Shown here: positions 1-9,534 of the stretch, piece after piece
Position numbering within the stretch: the stretch's first letter is position 1
Layout: every line of letters starts with the position of its first letter
Assembly: GCA_037974665.1 (NCBI GenBank)
Contig: CM075771.1
Span: 5,084,881-5,148,880 of the forward strand
Length of the DNA: 64,000 nt
Source: Ehretia macrophylla
Taxonomy: Eukaryota; Streptophyta; Magnoliopsida; Boraginales; Ehretiaceae
Reading direction: 5' to 3'
Notes under the pieces: generated by a model
Told to the model about the DNA's origin: nothing
Seen by the model: the letters and a program-made list of their open reading frames with translations, nothing else
The model's database searches: none
Program-made: the position numbers and the translations under genes

Positions 1-105
1 GGACTTCACAGGAGGTCACCCATCCTAGTACTACTCTCGCCCAAGCATCCTTAACTTCGGAGTTCTGATGGGATCCGGTGCATTAGTGCTGGTATGATTG
101 CACCC
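1..105 (-). rRNA. 5S rRNA gene, unit 1 (3' end outside window)
   Basis: The window edge removes the last 14 nt of the RNA. Variants from the consensus: CTTCACAGGAGG in the C box, CATCC for CACGC in the A box, and GATTGC at the 5' end. Confidence 0.93.
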
Positions 106-663
106 GTCATGTTGAGGGCACAATTCCTATATGTGTTAACAGTTCACAGTCCCAGCCTAGAGAGATGGCCCATTCAAAAGGCCCAATTCACTTAACGACA
201 ACCCATCCGCTTCAACAACGCAGCATCCTCGCATGACATGATATCGACACGTTGTAGGGCCCCTTGATGTCCCGCGAGTCAGGTTGTCGTCCTTTTAACA
301 GCTCATGACGTACAATTCGGGACGAAAAAACAGAGCAAAAGTAGAAAAGTAGCCTGAAACTGATGAAAATGTTCGATTTTGGGCTCCAAAAACGGGCACA
401 GCGAGCAAGCTGGCTGTCCTTGTCGTAGAGCTCTCAGAGGGCATTGCAACGGCATGCTGTGCGCTGCGTAACTCCGTTCGAATCAAAAGTTATGGGCAAC
501 GGAGCGACGGAGACCTGGTCACAAACCCTACGCCCTCGGTTTGAGGGCCCGGCCTCAACGTGAAGCAAAGTTGTCTTGCCCAATGTTCCGTGGGATTCGG
601 TAATAGAGATTTGGTGGAGAAAGTATCTTGGCAACCCTAACCAGGGCAAAAAAAATTGAAAAG

Positions 664-782
664 GTGGTGCAACACGAGGACTTCCCAAGGGGTCACCCAT
701 CCTAGTACTACTCTCGCCCAAGCACGCTTAACTTCGGAGTTCTGATGGGATCCAGTGCATTAGTGCTGGTATGATCGCACCT
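664..782 (-). rRNA. 5S rRNA gene, unit 2
   Basis: Full length. It has GTGG for GGGG at the 3' end, CCAGTGC for CCGGTGC, and ends CACCT, so the RNA would start AGG. The A box is normal. Confidence 0.94.
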
Positions 783-1339
783 GTCATGTTGAGAGCACAA
801 TTCCTATATGTGTTAATGGTTCACAGTCCCAGCCTAGAGAGATGGCCCGTTCAAAAGGCCCAATGGGCTTAACGACAACCCATCCACTTCAACAACGCAG
901 CATCCTCATAAGACGTGATATCGACACGTTGTAGGGCCCCCTGATGTATCGAGAGTCAGGTTGTCGTCCTTTTAATAGCTCACGACATACGATCCGGGAT
1001 GAAAAAATAGGGCAAAAGAAGAAAAGTGGCCTGAAACTGATGAAAACGTTCGATTTTGGGCTCCAAAAAGGGGCACGGCGAGCATACTCGCCGCCCACGT
1101 CGTCGAGCTCTCAGAGGGCTTTGCAACGGTATGCTGTGCGCCACGTAACTCCTTACGGATCAAAAGTTATGGGCACCGGAGCGACGGAGACCGGGTCACA
1201 AACCCTATGGCCTCGGTTTGCGAGCCCGCCCTCTACGTGAAGCGAAGTTGTCTTGCCCAATGTTCCGTGGGATTCGATAATAGAGATTTGGTGGATAAAG
1301 TATCTTGGCAACCCTACCAGGGCAAAAAAAATTGAAAAG

Positions 1340-1458
1340 GGGGTGCAACACGAGGACTTCCCAGGGGGTCACCCATCTTAGTACTACTCTCACCCAAGCA
1401 CGCTTAACTTCGGAGATCTAATGGGATCCGGTGCATTAGTTCTAGTATGATCGCACCC
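1340..1458 (-). rRNA. 5S rRNA gene, unit 3
   Basis: Full length. Variants: CATCTTA in the C box, CTCTCA in the intermediate element, GATCTAATGG and GTTCTAGTATG toward the 5' end. Confidence 0.93.
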
Positions 1459-2016
1459 GTCATGTTGAGGGCACAATTCCTAAATGTGTTAACGGTTCAC
1501 AGTCCCAGCCTACAGAGATGGCCTATTCAAAAGGCCCAATGGGCTTAACGACAACCCATCCACCTCAACAACGCAGCATCCTCGCAAGACGTGATATCGA
1601 CACATTGTAGGGCCCTCTGATATACTAAGAGTCAGGTTGTTGTCCTTTTAACAACTCACGACGTACAATCCGGGATAGAAAAACAGGGAAAAAAAAGAAA
1701 AGTGGCCTAAAACTGATGAAAACGTTCGATTTTGGGCTCCAAAAATAGGCAAAGTGATCAAGCTGGCTGCCCCCAACGTAGAGCTCTCAGAGAGCTTTGC
1801 AACGGTATGCTGTACGCCGCGTAACTCCATACAGATCAAAAGTTATGGGTACCGGAGAGACGGGGACCTAGTCACAAACCCTACGCCTTTGGTTTGCGGG
1901 CCCGGCCGCTACGTGAAGCGAAGTTGCCTTGTCCAATGTTCCGAGGGATTCGGTAATAGAGATTTGGTGGATAAAGTATCTTGGCAACCCTAACTAGGGC
2001 AAAAAAAATTGAAAAG

Positions 2017-2135
2017 GGGGTGCAACACGAGGACTTCCCAGGGGGTCACCCATCCTAGTACTACTCTCGCCCAAGCACGCTTAACTTCGGAGTTCTGATG
2101 GGATCCAGTGCATTAGTGCTGGTATGATCGCACCT
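2017..2135 (-). rRNA. 5S rRNA gene, unit 4 (near consensus)
   Basis: One of the units closest to the consensus: only CCAGTGC and a terminal CACCT differ. Internal promoter fully normal: A box 2072-2086, intermediate element 2064-2069, C box 2039-2056. The base at -1 is T rather than the usual C in the RNA sense. Confidence 0.95.
2039..2086 (-). promoter_or_regulatory. 5S internal control region (representative, unit 4)
   Basis: By position and sequence this holds the TFIIIA/TFIIIC-binding internal promoter of a plant 5S gene: A box (RNA 50-64, AGTTAAGCGTGCTTG), intermediate element (RNA 67-72) and C box (RNA 80-97). All three match the array consensus here, which makes it a good reference for judging the other units. 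Confidence 0.9.
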
Positions 2136-2691
2136 ATCATGTTGAGGGCACAATTCCTATATGGTTTGACGGTTCACAATGCCAGCCTAGAGAGATGGCC
2201 CATTCAAAAGGCCAATGGGATTGACGAAAACCCATCCGCTTCAACAATGCAGCATCCTCGCAAGACGTGATATCGACACGTTGTAGGGCCCTCTGATGTG
2301 CCGCGAGTAAGGTTGTCGTCCTTTTAACAGCTCACGACGTACGATCTGGGATGGAAAAAAGGGCAAAACAAGAAAAGTGCCCTAAAACTGATGAAAATGT
2401 TTGATTTTGGGCTCCAAAAACAGGCAAAGCGATCAAGCTGGCTGCCTCCGTCGTAGAGATCTCAGAGAGCTTTGCAACGGTATGCTGTGCGCTGCGTAAT
2501 TCCTTACGGATCAAAAGTTATGGGCACCGGAGCGACGGATACCTGGTCACAAATCCTACGCCCTCGGTTTGCGGGCCCGGCCTCTACGTGAAGCGAAGTT
2601 GTCTTGCCCAATGTTCCGTGAGATTCGGTAATAGAGATTTGGTGGATAAAGTATCTTGGCAACCCAAACCAGGGCAAAAAAAATTGAAAAG

Positions 2692-2810
2692 GGGGTGCAA
2701 CACGAGGACTTCCCAGGGGGTCACCCATCCTAGTACTACTCTCGCCCAACCACGCTTAACTTCAGAGTTCTAATGGGATCCGGTGAATTAGTGCTGGTAT
2801 GATCGAACAT
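2692..2810 (-). rRNA. 5S rRNA gene, unit 5
   Basis: Full length. A-box variant CAACCACGC, plus TTCAGAG, TCTAATG, GGTGAATTA, and 5' end CGAACAT in place of CGCACCC. The CAACCACGC change is shared with units 7 and 9, two and four repeats away. Confidence 0.92.
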
Positions 2811-3368
2811 GTCATGTTGGGGGCACAATTCCTATATGTGTTAACGGTTCACAGTCCAAGCCTAGAGAGATGGCCCATTCAAAAGGCCCAATGGGCTTAA
2901 CGACAACCCATCCGCTTCAACAACGCAGCATCCTCGCAACACGTGATATCGACACGTTGTAGGGCCCTCTGATATACTGAGAGTCAGGTTGTTGTCCTTT
3001 TAACAACTCACGACGTACAATCCAGGACAGAAAAACAGGGAAAAAAAAGAAAAGTGGTCTAAAACTGATGAAAGCGTTCGATTTTGGGCTCCAAAAACAG
3101 GCGAAGCGATCAAGCTGGCTGCCCCTGTCGTAGAGCTCTCAGAGAGCTTTGTAACGGTATGATGTACGCCGCGTAACTCCTTACAGATCAAAAGTTATGG
3201 GTACCGGAGCGACAAAGACCTAGTCACAAACCCTATGCCTTTGGTTTGCGGGCTCGGCCGCTACGTGAAACGAAGTTGCCTTGTCCAATGTTCCGCGGGA
3301 TTAGGTAATAGAGATTTGGTGGATAAAGTATCTTGGCAACCTTAACTAGGGCAAAAAAAATTGAAAAT

Positions 3369-3487
3369 GGGGTGCAACACGAGGACTTCCCAGGGGGTCA
3401 CGCATCCTAGTACTACTCTCGCCCAAGGACGCTTAACTTCGGAGTTCTGATGGGATCCGGTTCATTAGTGCTGGTATGATCACACCC
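3369..3487 (-). rRNA. 5S rRNA gene, unit 6
   Basis: Full length. Variants CACGCATCC (C box), CAAGGACGC (A box), GGTTCATT and GATCACACCC. The last two are shared with unit 8. Confidence 0.93.
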
Positions 3488-4043
3488 GTCAGGTTGAGGG
3501 CACAATTCCTATATGTGTTAACAGTTCACAGTCCCAGCCTAGAGAGATGGCCCATTCAAAAGGCCAATAGGCTTAACGAAAACCCATCCGCTTCAACAAC
3601 GCAGCATCCTCGCAATACGTGATATCGACACGTTGTAGGGCCCTCTGATGTGCCGCGAGTAAGGTTGTCGTCCTTTTAACAGCTCACGACGTACGATCCA
3701 GGATGGAAAAAAGGGCAAAACAAGAAAAGTGTCCTAAAACTGATGAAAACGTTCGATTTTGGGCTCCAAAAACAGGCAAAGCGATCAAGCTGGCTGCCTC
3801 CGTCATAGGGATCTCAGAGAGCTTTGCAATGGTATGCTGTGCGCCGCGTAATTCTTTACGGATCAAAAGTTATGGGCACCGGAGCAAAGGATACCTGGTC
3901 ACAAATCCTACGCCCTCGGTTTGCGGACCCGGCCTCTACGTGAAGCGAAGTGGTCTTGCCCAATGTTCCGTGGGATTCGGTAATAGAGATTTGGTGGATA
4001 AAGTATCTTGGCAACCCAAACCAGGGCAAAAAAAATTGAAAAG

Positions 4044-4162
4044 GGGGTGCAACACGAGGACTTCCCAGGGGGTCACCCATCTTAGTACTACTCTCGCCCA
4101 ACCACGCTTAACTTCGGAGTTCTAATGGGATCCAGTGCATTAGTGCTGGTATGATCGAACAT
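4044..4162 (-). rRNA. 5S rRNA gene, unit 7
   Basis: Full length. CATCTTA, CAACCACGC, TCTAATG, CCAGTGC and the abnormal 5' end CGAACAT. Sister copy of unit 5. Confidence 0.92.
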
Positions 4163-4715
4163 GTCATGTTCAGGGCACAATTCCTATATGTGTTAACAGT
4201 TCACAGTCCAAGCCTAGAGAGATGGCCCATTCAAAAGGCTCAATGGGCTTAACGACAACCCATCCGCTTCAACAACGCAGCATCCTCGTAGGACGTGATA
4301 TCGACACGTTGTAGGGCCCTCTGATGTACTGAGAGTCAGGATGTTGTCCTTTTAACAACTCACGACGTATAATCCGGGACAGAAAAACAGGGAAAAAATA
4401 GAAAAGTGCCCTAAAACTGATGAAAACGTTCGATTTTGGGCTCCAAAAACAAGCAAAGCGATCAAGCTGGCTGCCCCCGTCGTAGAGCTCTCAGAGAGCT
4501 TTGTAACTGTATGATGTACGCCGCGTAACTCCTTACAGATCAAAAGTTATGGGTACCGGAGCGACGGGGACCTAGTCACAAACCCTACGCCTTTGCGGGC
4601 CCGGCCGCTACGTGAAGCGAAGTTGCCTTGTCCAATGTTCCGCGGGATTCGGTAATAGAGATTTGGTGGATAAAGTATCTTGGAAACCCTAACTAGGGCA
4701 AAAAAAATTGAAAAG

Positions 4716-4834
4716 GGGGTGCAACACGAGGACTTCCCAGGGGGTCACCCATCCTAGTACTACTCTCGCCCAAGCACGCTTAACTTCGGAGTTCTGATGG
4801 GATCCGGTTCATTAGTGTTGGTATGATCACACCC
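4716..4834 (-). rRNA. 5S rRNA gene, unit 8
   Basis: Full length. GGTTCATT, AGTGTTGG and GATCACACCC; internal promoter normal. Sister copy of unit 6. Confidence 0.93.
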
Positions 4835-5389
4835 GTCATGTTGAGGCACAATTCCTATATGTGTTAACAGTTCACAGTCCCACCCTAGAGAGATGGCCCA
4901 TTCAAAAGGCCAATAGGCTTAACGAAAACCAATCCGCTTCAACAACGCAGCATCCTCGCAAGACGTGATATCGACACGTTGTAGGGCCCTCTGATGTGCC
5001 GCGAGTAAGGTTGTCGTCCTTTTAACAGCTCACGACGTACGATCCGGGACGGAAAAAAGGGCAAAACAAGAAAAGTGGCCTAAAACTGATGAAAACGTTC
5101 CATTTTGGGCTTCAAAAATAGGCAAAGCGATCAAGCTGGCTACCTTCGTCATAGGGATCTCAGAGAGCTTTGCAACGGTATGTTGTGCGCCGCGTAACTC
5201 CTTACGGATCAAAAGTTATGAGCACCAGAGCGACGGAGACTTGGTCACATAACCTACGCCCTCGGTTTGCGGGCCCGGCCTCTAGGTGAAGCAAAATGGT
5301 TTTGCCCAATGTTCCATGGGATTCGGTAATAGAGATTTGGTGGATAAAGTATCTTGGCAACCCAAACCAGGGCAAAAAAAATTGAAAAG

Positions 5390-5508
5390 GGGGTGCAACA
5401 CGAGGACTTCCCAGGGGGTCACCCATCTTAGTACTACTCTCGCCCAACCACGCTTAACTTCGAAGTTCTGATGGTATCCGGTGCATTAGTACTGGTATGA
5501 TCGCACCC
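5390..5508 (-). rRNA. 5S rRNA gene, unit 9
   Basis: Full length. CATCTTA, CAACCACGC, TCGAAG, ATGGTATCC and TAGTACTGG. Shares the A-box change with units 5 and 7, but its 5' end is normal. Confidence 0.93.
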
Positions 5509-6066
5509 GTCCTGTTGAGGGCACAATTCCTATAGGGGTTAACGGTTCACAGTCCCAACCTAGAGAGATGGCCCATTCAAAAGGCCCAATGGGCTTAACG
5601 ACAACCCATACGCTTCAACAACGCAGCATCCTTGCAAGACGTGATATCGACACATTGTAGGACCCTCTGATGTCCCGCGAACCAGGTTGTCGAACTTTTA
5701 ACAACTCACGACGTACGATCCGGGACGAAAAAATAGAGAAAAAGAACAAAAGTGGCCAGAAACTAATGAAAACGTTCGATTTTGGGCTCCAAAAACATGC
5801 AAAGCGAGCAACCTCGCTGTCTCTGTCTTTGAGCTCTTAGAGAGCTTTGCAACGGTATGTTGTGCGCCGCGTAACTCCTTACGGATCAAAAGTTATGGGC
5901 ACTGGAGCGACGGAGACCTGGTTACAAACCCAACGGCGTCGGTTTGCGGGCCCGGCCTCTACGTGAAGCGAAGTTGTCTTGCCCAATGTTCCGTTGGATT
6001 TGGTAATAGAGATTTGGTGGATAAAGTATCTTGGCAATCCTAACCAGGGCAAAAAAAATTCAAAAC

Positions 6067-6185
6067 GGGGTACAACACAAGGACTTCCCAGGGGGTCACC
6101 CTTCCTAGTACTACTCTCACCCAAGCACGCTTAACTTCGGAGTTCTGATGGGATCCGGTGCATTAGAGCTGGTATGATCGCACCC
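6067..6185 (-). rRNA. 5S rRNA gene, unit 10
   Basis: Full length. GGGGTACAACACAAGG at the 3' end, CACCCTTCC in the C box, CTCTCACCC in the intermediate element, TAGAGCTGG. Confidence 0.92.
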
Positions 6186-6743
6186 GTCATGTTGAGGACA
6201 CAATTCCTATATGTGTTAACGGTTCACAGTCCCAGCGTAGAGAGATGGCCCATTCAAAAAGTCCAATGGGCTTAACGACAACCCATCCACTTCAACAACG
6301 CAGCATCCTCGCAAGACGTAATATCGACACGTTGTAGGGCCCTCTGATGTCCTGCGAGTTAGGTTCTCGTCCTTTTAACAGCTCACGACGTACAATCCGG
6401 GACGGAAAAATAGAGCAAAAGAACAAAAGTGGCCTGAAACTGATGAAAACGTTCGATTTTGGGCTCCAAAAATGGGCACAACGAGCAAACTGGCTGCCCC
6501 CGTCGTGGAGCTCTCAGAGAGCTTTGCAACAGTATGCTGTGCACCGTGTAACCCATTACAGATCAAAAGTTATGGGCACCGGAGTGAAAGAGACCTGGTC
6601 ACAAACCCTACTCCCTCGGTTTACGGGCCCGGCCTCTACGTGAAGCGAAGTTGTCTTGCCCAATGTCCCGTGGGATTCAGTAACAAAGATTTGGGGAATA
6701 AAGTATCTTGGCAACCCCAACCAGGGCAAAAAAAATTGAAAAA

Positions 6744-6861
6744 GGGGTGCAACACCAGGACTTCCAAGGGGTCACCCATCCTTGTATTAGTCTCGCCCAA
6801 GCACGCTTAACTTCGGAGTTCTGATGGGATCCGGTGCATTAGTGCTGGTATGATCGCACCC
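6744..6861 (-). rRNA. 5S rRNA gene, unit 11 (118 nt)
   Basis: One base short in the CCCAAGGGG run of the C box. It also has AACACCAGG and CCTTGTATTAGTCTCG, which changes the loop next to the intermediate element. The A box and 5' half match the consensus. Confidence 0.9.
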
Positions 6862-7403
6862 GTCAAGTTGAGAGCACAATTCCTATATGTGTTAACGGTA
6901 AACAGTCCCAGCCTAAAGAGATGGCCCATTCAAAAGGCCCAATGGGCTTAACGACAACCCATAAGCTTCAACAACGCACTATCCTCGCAAGACGTGATAT
7001 CGACACGTTGTAGGGCTTTCTGATGTCCCGCGAGTCAGGTTGTCGTCCTTTTAACAGCTCACGACGTTCGATCTGGGACAGAAAAATAGAGCAAAAGAAG
7101 AAAAGTGGCCTGAAACTGATGAAAATGTTCAATTTTGGGCTCCAAAAATGGGTATTGCAAGCTTGTAGAGCTCTCAGAGAGCTTTGCAACGGTATGCTGT
7201 GCGCCGCGTAACTCCTTACGGATCAAAAGTTATGGGCACCGGAACGACGGAGACCTGGTCACAAACCCTACGCGCTCGGTTTGCGGGCCCGACCTCTACG
7301 TGAAGCGAAGTTATCTTGCCCAATGTTCCGTGGGATTCTGTAATAGAGATTTGGTGGATAAAGTATCTTGGCAACCCTAACCAGGGCAAAAAAAATTGAA
7401 AAG

Positions 7404-7522
7404 GGGGTGCAACACGAGGACTTCCCAGGGGGTCACCCATCCTAGTACTACTCTCGCCCAAGCACGCTTAACTTCGAAGTTCTAATGGGATCCGGTGCAT
7501 TAGTGCTGGTATGATCACACCC
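7404..7522 (-). rRNA. 5S rRNA gene, unit 12
   Basis: Full length with three substitutions (TCGAAG, TCTAATG, GATCACACCC); internal promoter intact. Its repeat and the previous one are the shortest in block A. Confidence 0.93.
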
Positions 7523-8060
7523 GTCCTGTTGAGGGCACAATTCCTATAGGTGTTAGCGGTTCACAGTCCCAGCCTAGAGAGATGGCCCATTCAAAAGGCC
7601 CAATGGGCTTAACGACAACCCATCCTCTTCAACAACGCAGTATCCTCGCAAGACGTGATATCGACACATTGTAGGCCCCTCTGATGTCCTTTTAACAACT
7701 CACGTCGTACGATCTGCGAAGGAAAAATATAGCAAAAGAACAAAAGTGGCCTGAAACTAATGAAAACGTTCGATTTTGGGCTCAAAAACGGGCAAAGCAA
7801 GTAACCTCGCTGCCTCTGTGTTTGAGCTATATGAGAGCTTTGCAACGGTATGTTGTGCGCCGCGTAACTCCTTACGGATCAAAAGTTATGGGCACTGGAG
7901 CGAAGGAGACCTGGTCATAAACCCTACGCCCTCGGTTTACGGGCCCGGCCTCTACGTGAAGCGAAGTTGTCTTGCCAAATGTTCCGCTGGATTCGGTAAT
8001 AGAGATTTGGTGGATAAAGTATCTTGGCAACCCTTACCAGGGCAAAAAAAAATTCAAAAG

Positions 8061-8179
8061 AGGGTACAACACAAGGACTTCCCAGGGGTTCACCCATCCT
8101 AGTGCTACTCTCGCCCAAGCACGCTTAACTTCGGAGTTCTAATGGGATCCGGTGCATTACTGCTGGTATGATCGCACCC
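8061..8179 (-). rRNA. 5S rRNA gene, unit 13
   Basis: Full length. AGGGTACAACACAAGG at the 3' end, GGGGTTCACC in the C box, AGTGCTAC, TCTAATG and CATTACTGC. Confidence 0.92.
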
Positions 8180-8737
8180 GTCATGTTGAGGGCACAATTC
8201 CTATATGTGTTAATGGTTCACAGTCCTAGCCTAGAGAGATGGCCCATTCAAAAGGCCCAATGGGCTTAACGACAACCCATCCGCTTCAACAACGCAGCAT
8301 CCTCGTAAGACGTGATGTCGACATGTTGTAGGGCCCTCTGATGTCCCGCGAGTCAGGTTTTCGTCCTTTTAACAGCTCACGACGTACGATTAGGGACGGA
8401 AAAGTAGAGCAAAAGAACAAAAGTGGCCTGAAACTGATGAAAACGCTTGATTTTGGGCTCCAAAAACGGGCACAACGAGCAAGATGGCTGCCCCCGTCGT
8501 AGAGCTCTCAGAGAGCTTTGCAACGGTATGCTGTGCACCATGTAACTCCTTACAGATCAAAAGTTATGGGCACCCGAGCGACGGAGACCAGGTCACAAAC
8601 CCTACGCCCTCGGTTTGCGGGCCCGGCCTTTACATGAAGCGAAGTTGTCTTGCCCAATGTTCCGTGGCATTCGGTAATAGAGATTTGGTGGATAAAGTAT
8701 CTTGGCAACCCTAACCAGGGCAAAAAAAATTGAAAAT

Positions 8738-8856
8738 AGGGTACAACACGAGGACTTCCAAGGGGGTCACCCATCCTAGTACTACTCTCGCCCAAGCACG
8801 CTTAACTTCGGAGTTCTGATGGGATTCGGTGCATTAGTGCTGGTAGGATCGCGTCC
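8738..8856 (-). rRNA. 5S rRNA gene, unit 14
   Basis: Full length. AGGGTACAAC, GGGATTCGG, GGTAGGATC, and GCGTCC in place of GCACCC at the RNA start. Confidence 0.92.
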
Positions 8857-9413
8857 GTCATGTTGATGGCACAATTCCTATATGTGTTAACGGTTGACAG
8901 TCCCAGCCTAGAGAGATGGCCCATTCAAAAGGCCCAATGGGCTTAACGACAAGTCATCCGCTTCAACAACGCAGCATCCTCGTAAGACGTGATATCGACA
9001 TGTTGTAGGGCCCTCTGATGTACCGCGAGTCAGGTTGTCATCCTTTTAGCAGCTCACGACGTACGATCCGGTACGAAAAAATAGGGCAAAACAAGAAAAA
9101 TGTCCTAAAACTGATGAAAACGTTCGATTTTGGGCTCCAAAAATGGGCAAAGCGAGCAATCTCACTGCCTCCGTCGTAGACATCTCAGAGAGCTTTTCAA
9201 CGGTATGATGTGCGTCGTGTAACTCCTTACGGATCAAAAGTTATGGGCACCGAAGCGACGGAGACCTGGTCACAAACCCTCCCCCCTCGGTTTGCTGGCC
9301 CGGGCTCTATGTGAAACGAAGTGGTCTTGCCCAATGTTCCGTTGGATTCGTTAATAGAGATTTGGTGGATAAAGTATCTTGGCAACCCTAACCAGGGAAA
9401 AAAAATTCAAAAG

Positions 9414-9532
9414 GGGGTGCAACACAAGGACTTCCCCGGGGGTCACCCATCCTAGTACTACACTTGCCCAAGCACGCTTAACTACGAAGTTCTGATGGGA
9501 TCCGGTGCATTAGTGCTGGTATGATCGCACCT
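9414..9532 (-). rRNA. 5S rRNA gene, unit 15 (interrupted at its start site)
   Basis: The gene body is complete, but the solo LTR begins two bases upstream of its first nucleotide, so the TATA-like and GC upstream elements now lie 2.3 kb away. Many other variants: ACACAAGG, CCCCGGGGG, CTACACTTGCCC (intermediate element), AACTACGAAG. Probably inactive; this is inference. Confidence 0.93.
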
Positions 9533-9534
9533 GT
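9530..9534. repeat. Target-site duplication, left (CCTGT)
   Basis: It is matched by CCCGT at 11810-11814, one mismatch. The five bases cover -2 to +3 of the 5S transcription start. Confidence 0.85.

Larger units (their letters stand above)
1459..5508 (-). repeat. Higher-order dimer repeat of two 5S unit types
   Basis: Units alternate between two spacer types with a period of about 1350 bp. Spacers at 1459-2016, 2811-3368 and 4163-4715 share GGCCGCTACGTG and GTTGCCTTGTCC. Spacers at 2136-2691, 3488-4043 and 4835-5389 share TGTGCCGCGAGTAAGG and GGGCAAAACAAG. The genes alternate as well (units 5, 7, 9 against 6, 8). This is the trace of two-unit unequal exchange or duplication. Confidence 0.9.
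1..9534 (-). repeat. 5S rDNA tandem array, block A (units 1-15)
   Basis: Fifteen head-to-tail 5S units, all transcribed leftward. Consensus gene (119 nt, + strand) runs from GGGGTGCAAC to ATCGCACCC. Plus-strand positions 56-70 of the gene are the A box, 48-53 the intermediate element and 23-40 the C box. CCCAGGGGG and CCCAAGGGG are both common forms in the C box. Spacers of about 557 bp hold no other gene: each has a GGCCCA-containing inverted repeat, an A-rich stretch, a 15-bp palindrome and an AACCCTAA motif next to the terminator. Two adjacent units are short (660 and 657 bp) because of small spacer deletions near 7148 and 7687. Unit 15 is cut from its upstream promoter by the solo LTR. 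Confidence 0.97.

Noticed and set aside
434-721. Recurring minus-strand frame of about 81 codons (MGESSTRMGDPLGSPRV...) in nearly every unit
   Set aside because: It starts inside the 5S rRNA gene and runs into the spacer. Its repetition follows the 677-bp repeat, and overlapping frames on the other strand recur equally. No codon bias or protein family is evident.
3703-4125. 140-codon plus-strand frame
   Set aside because: Same situation: spacer plus antisense 5S sequence, not kept in other units.
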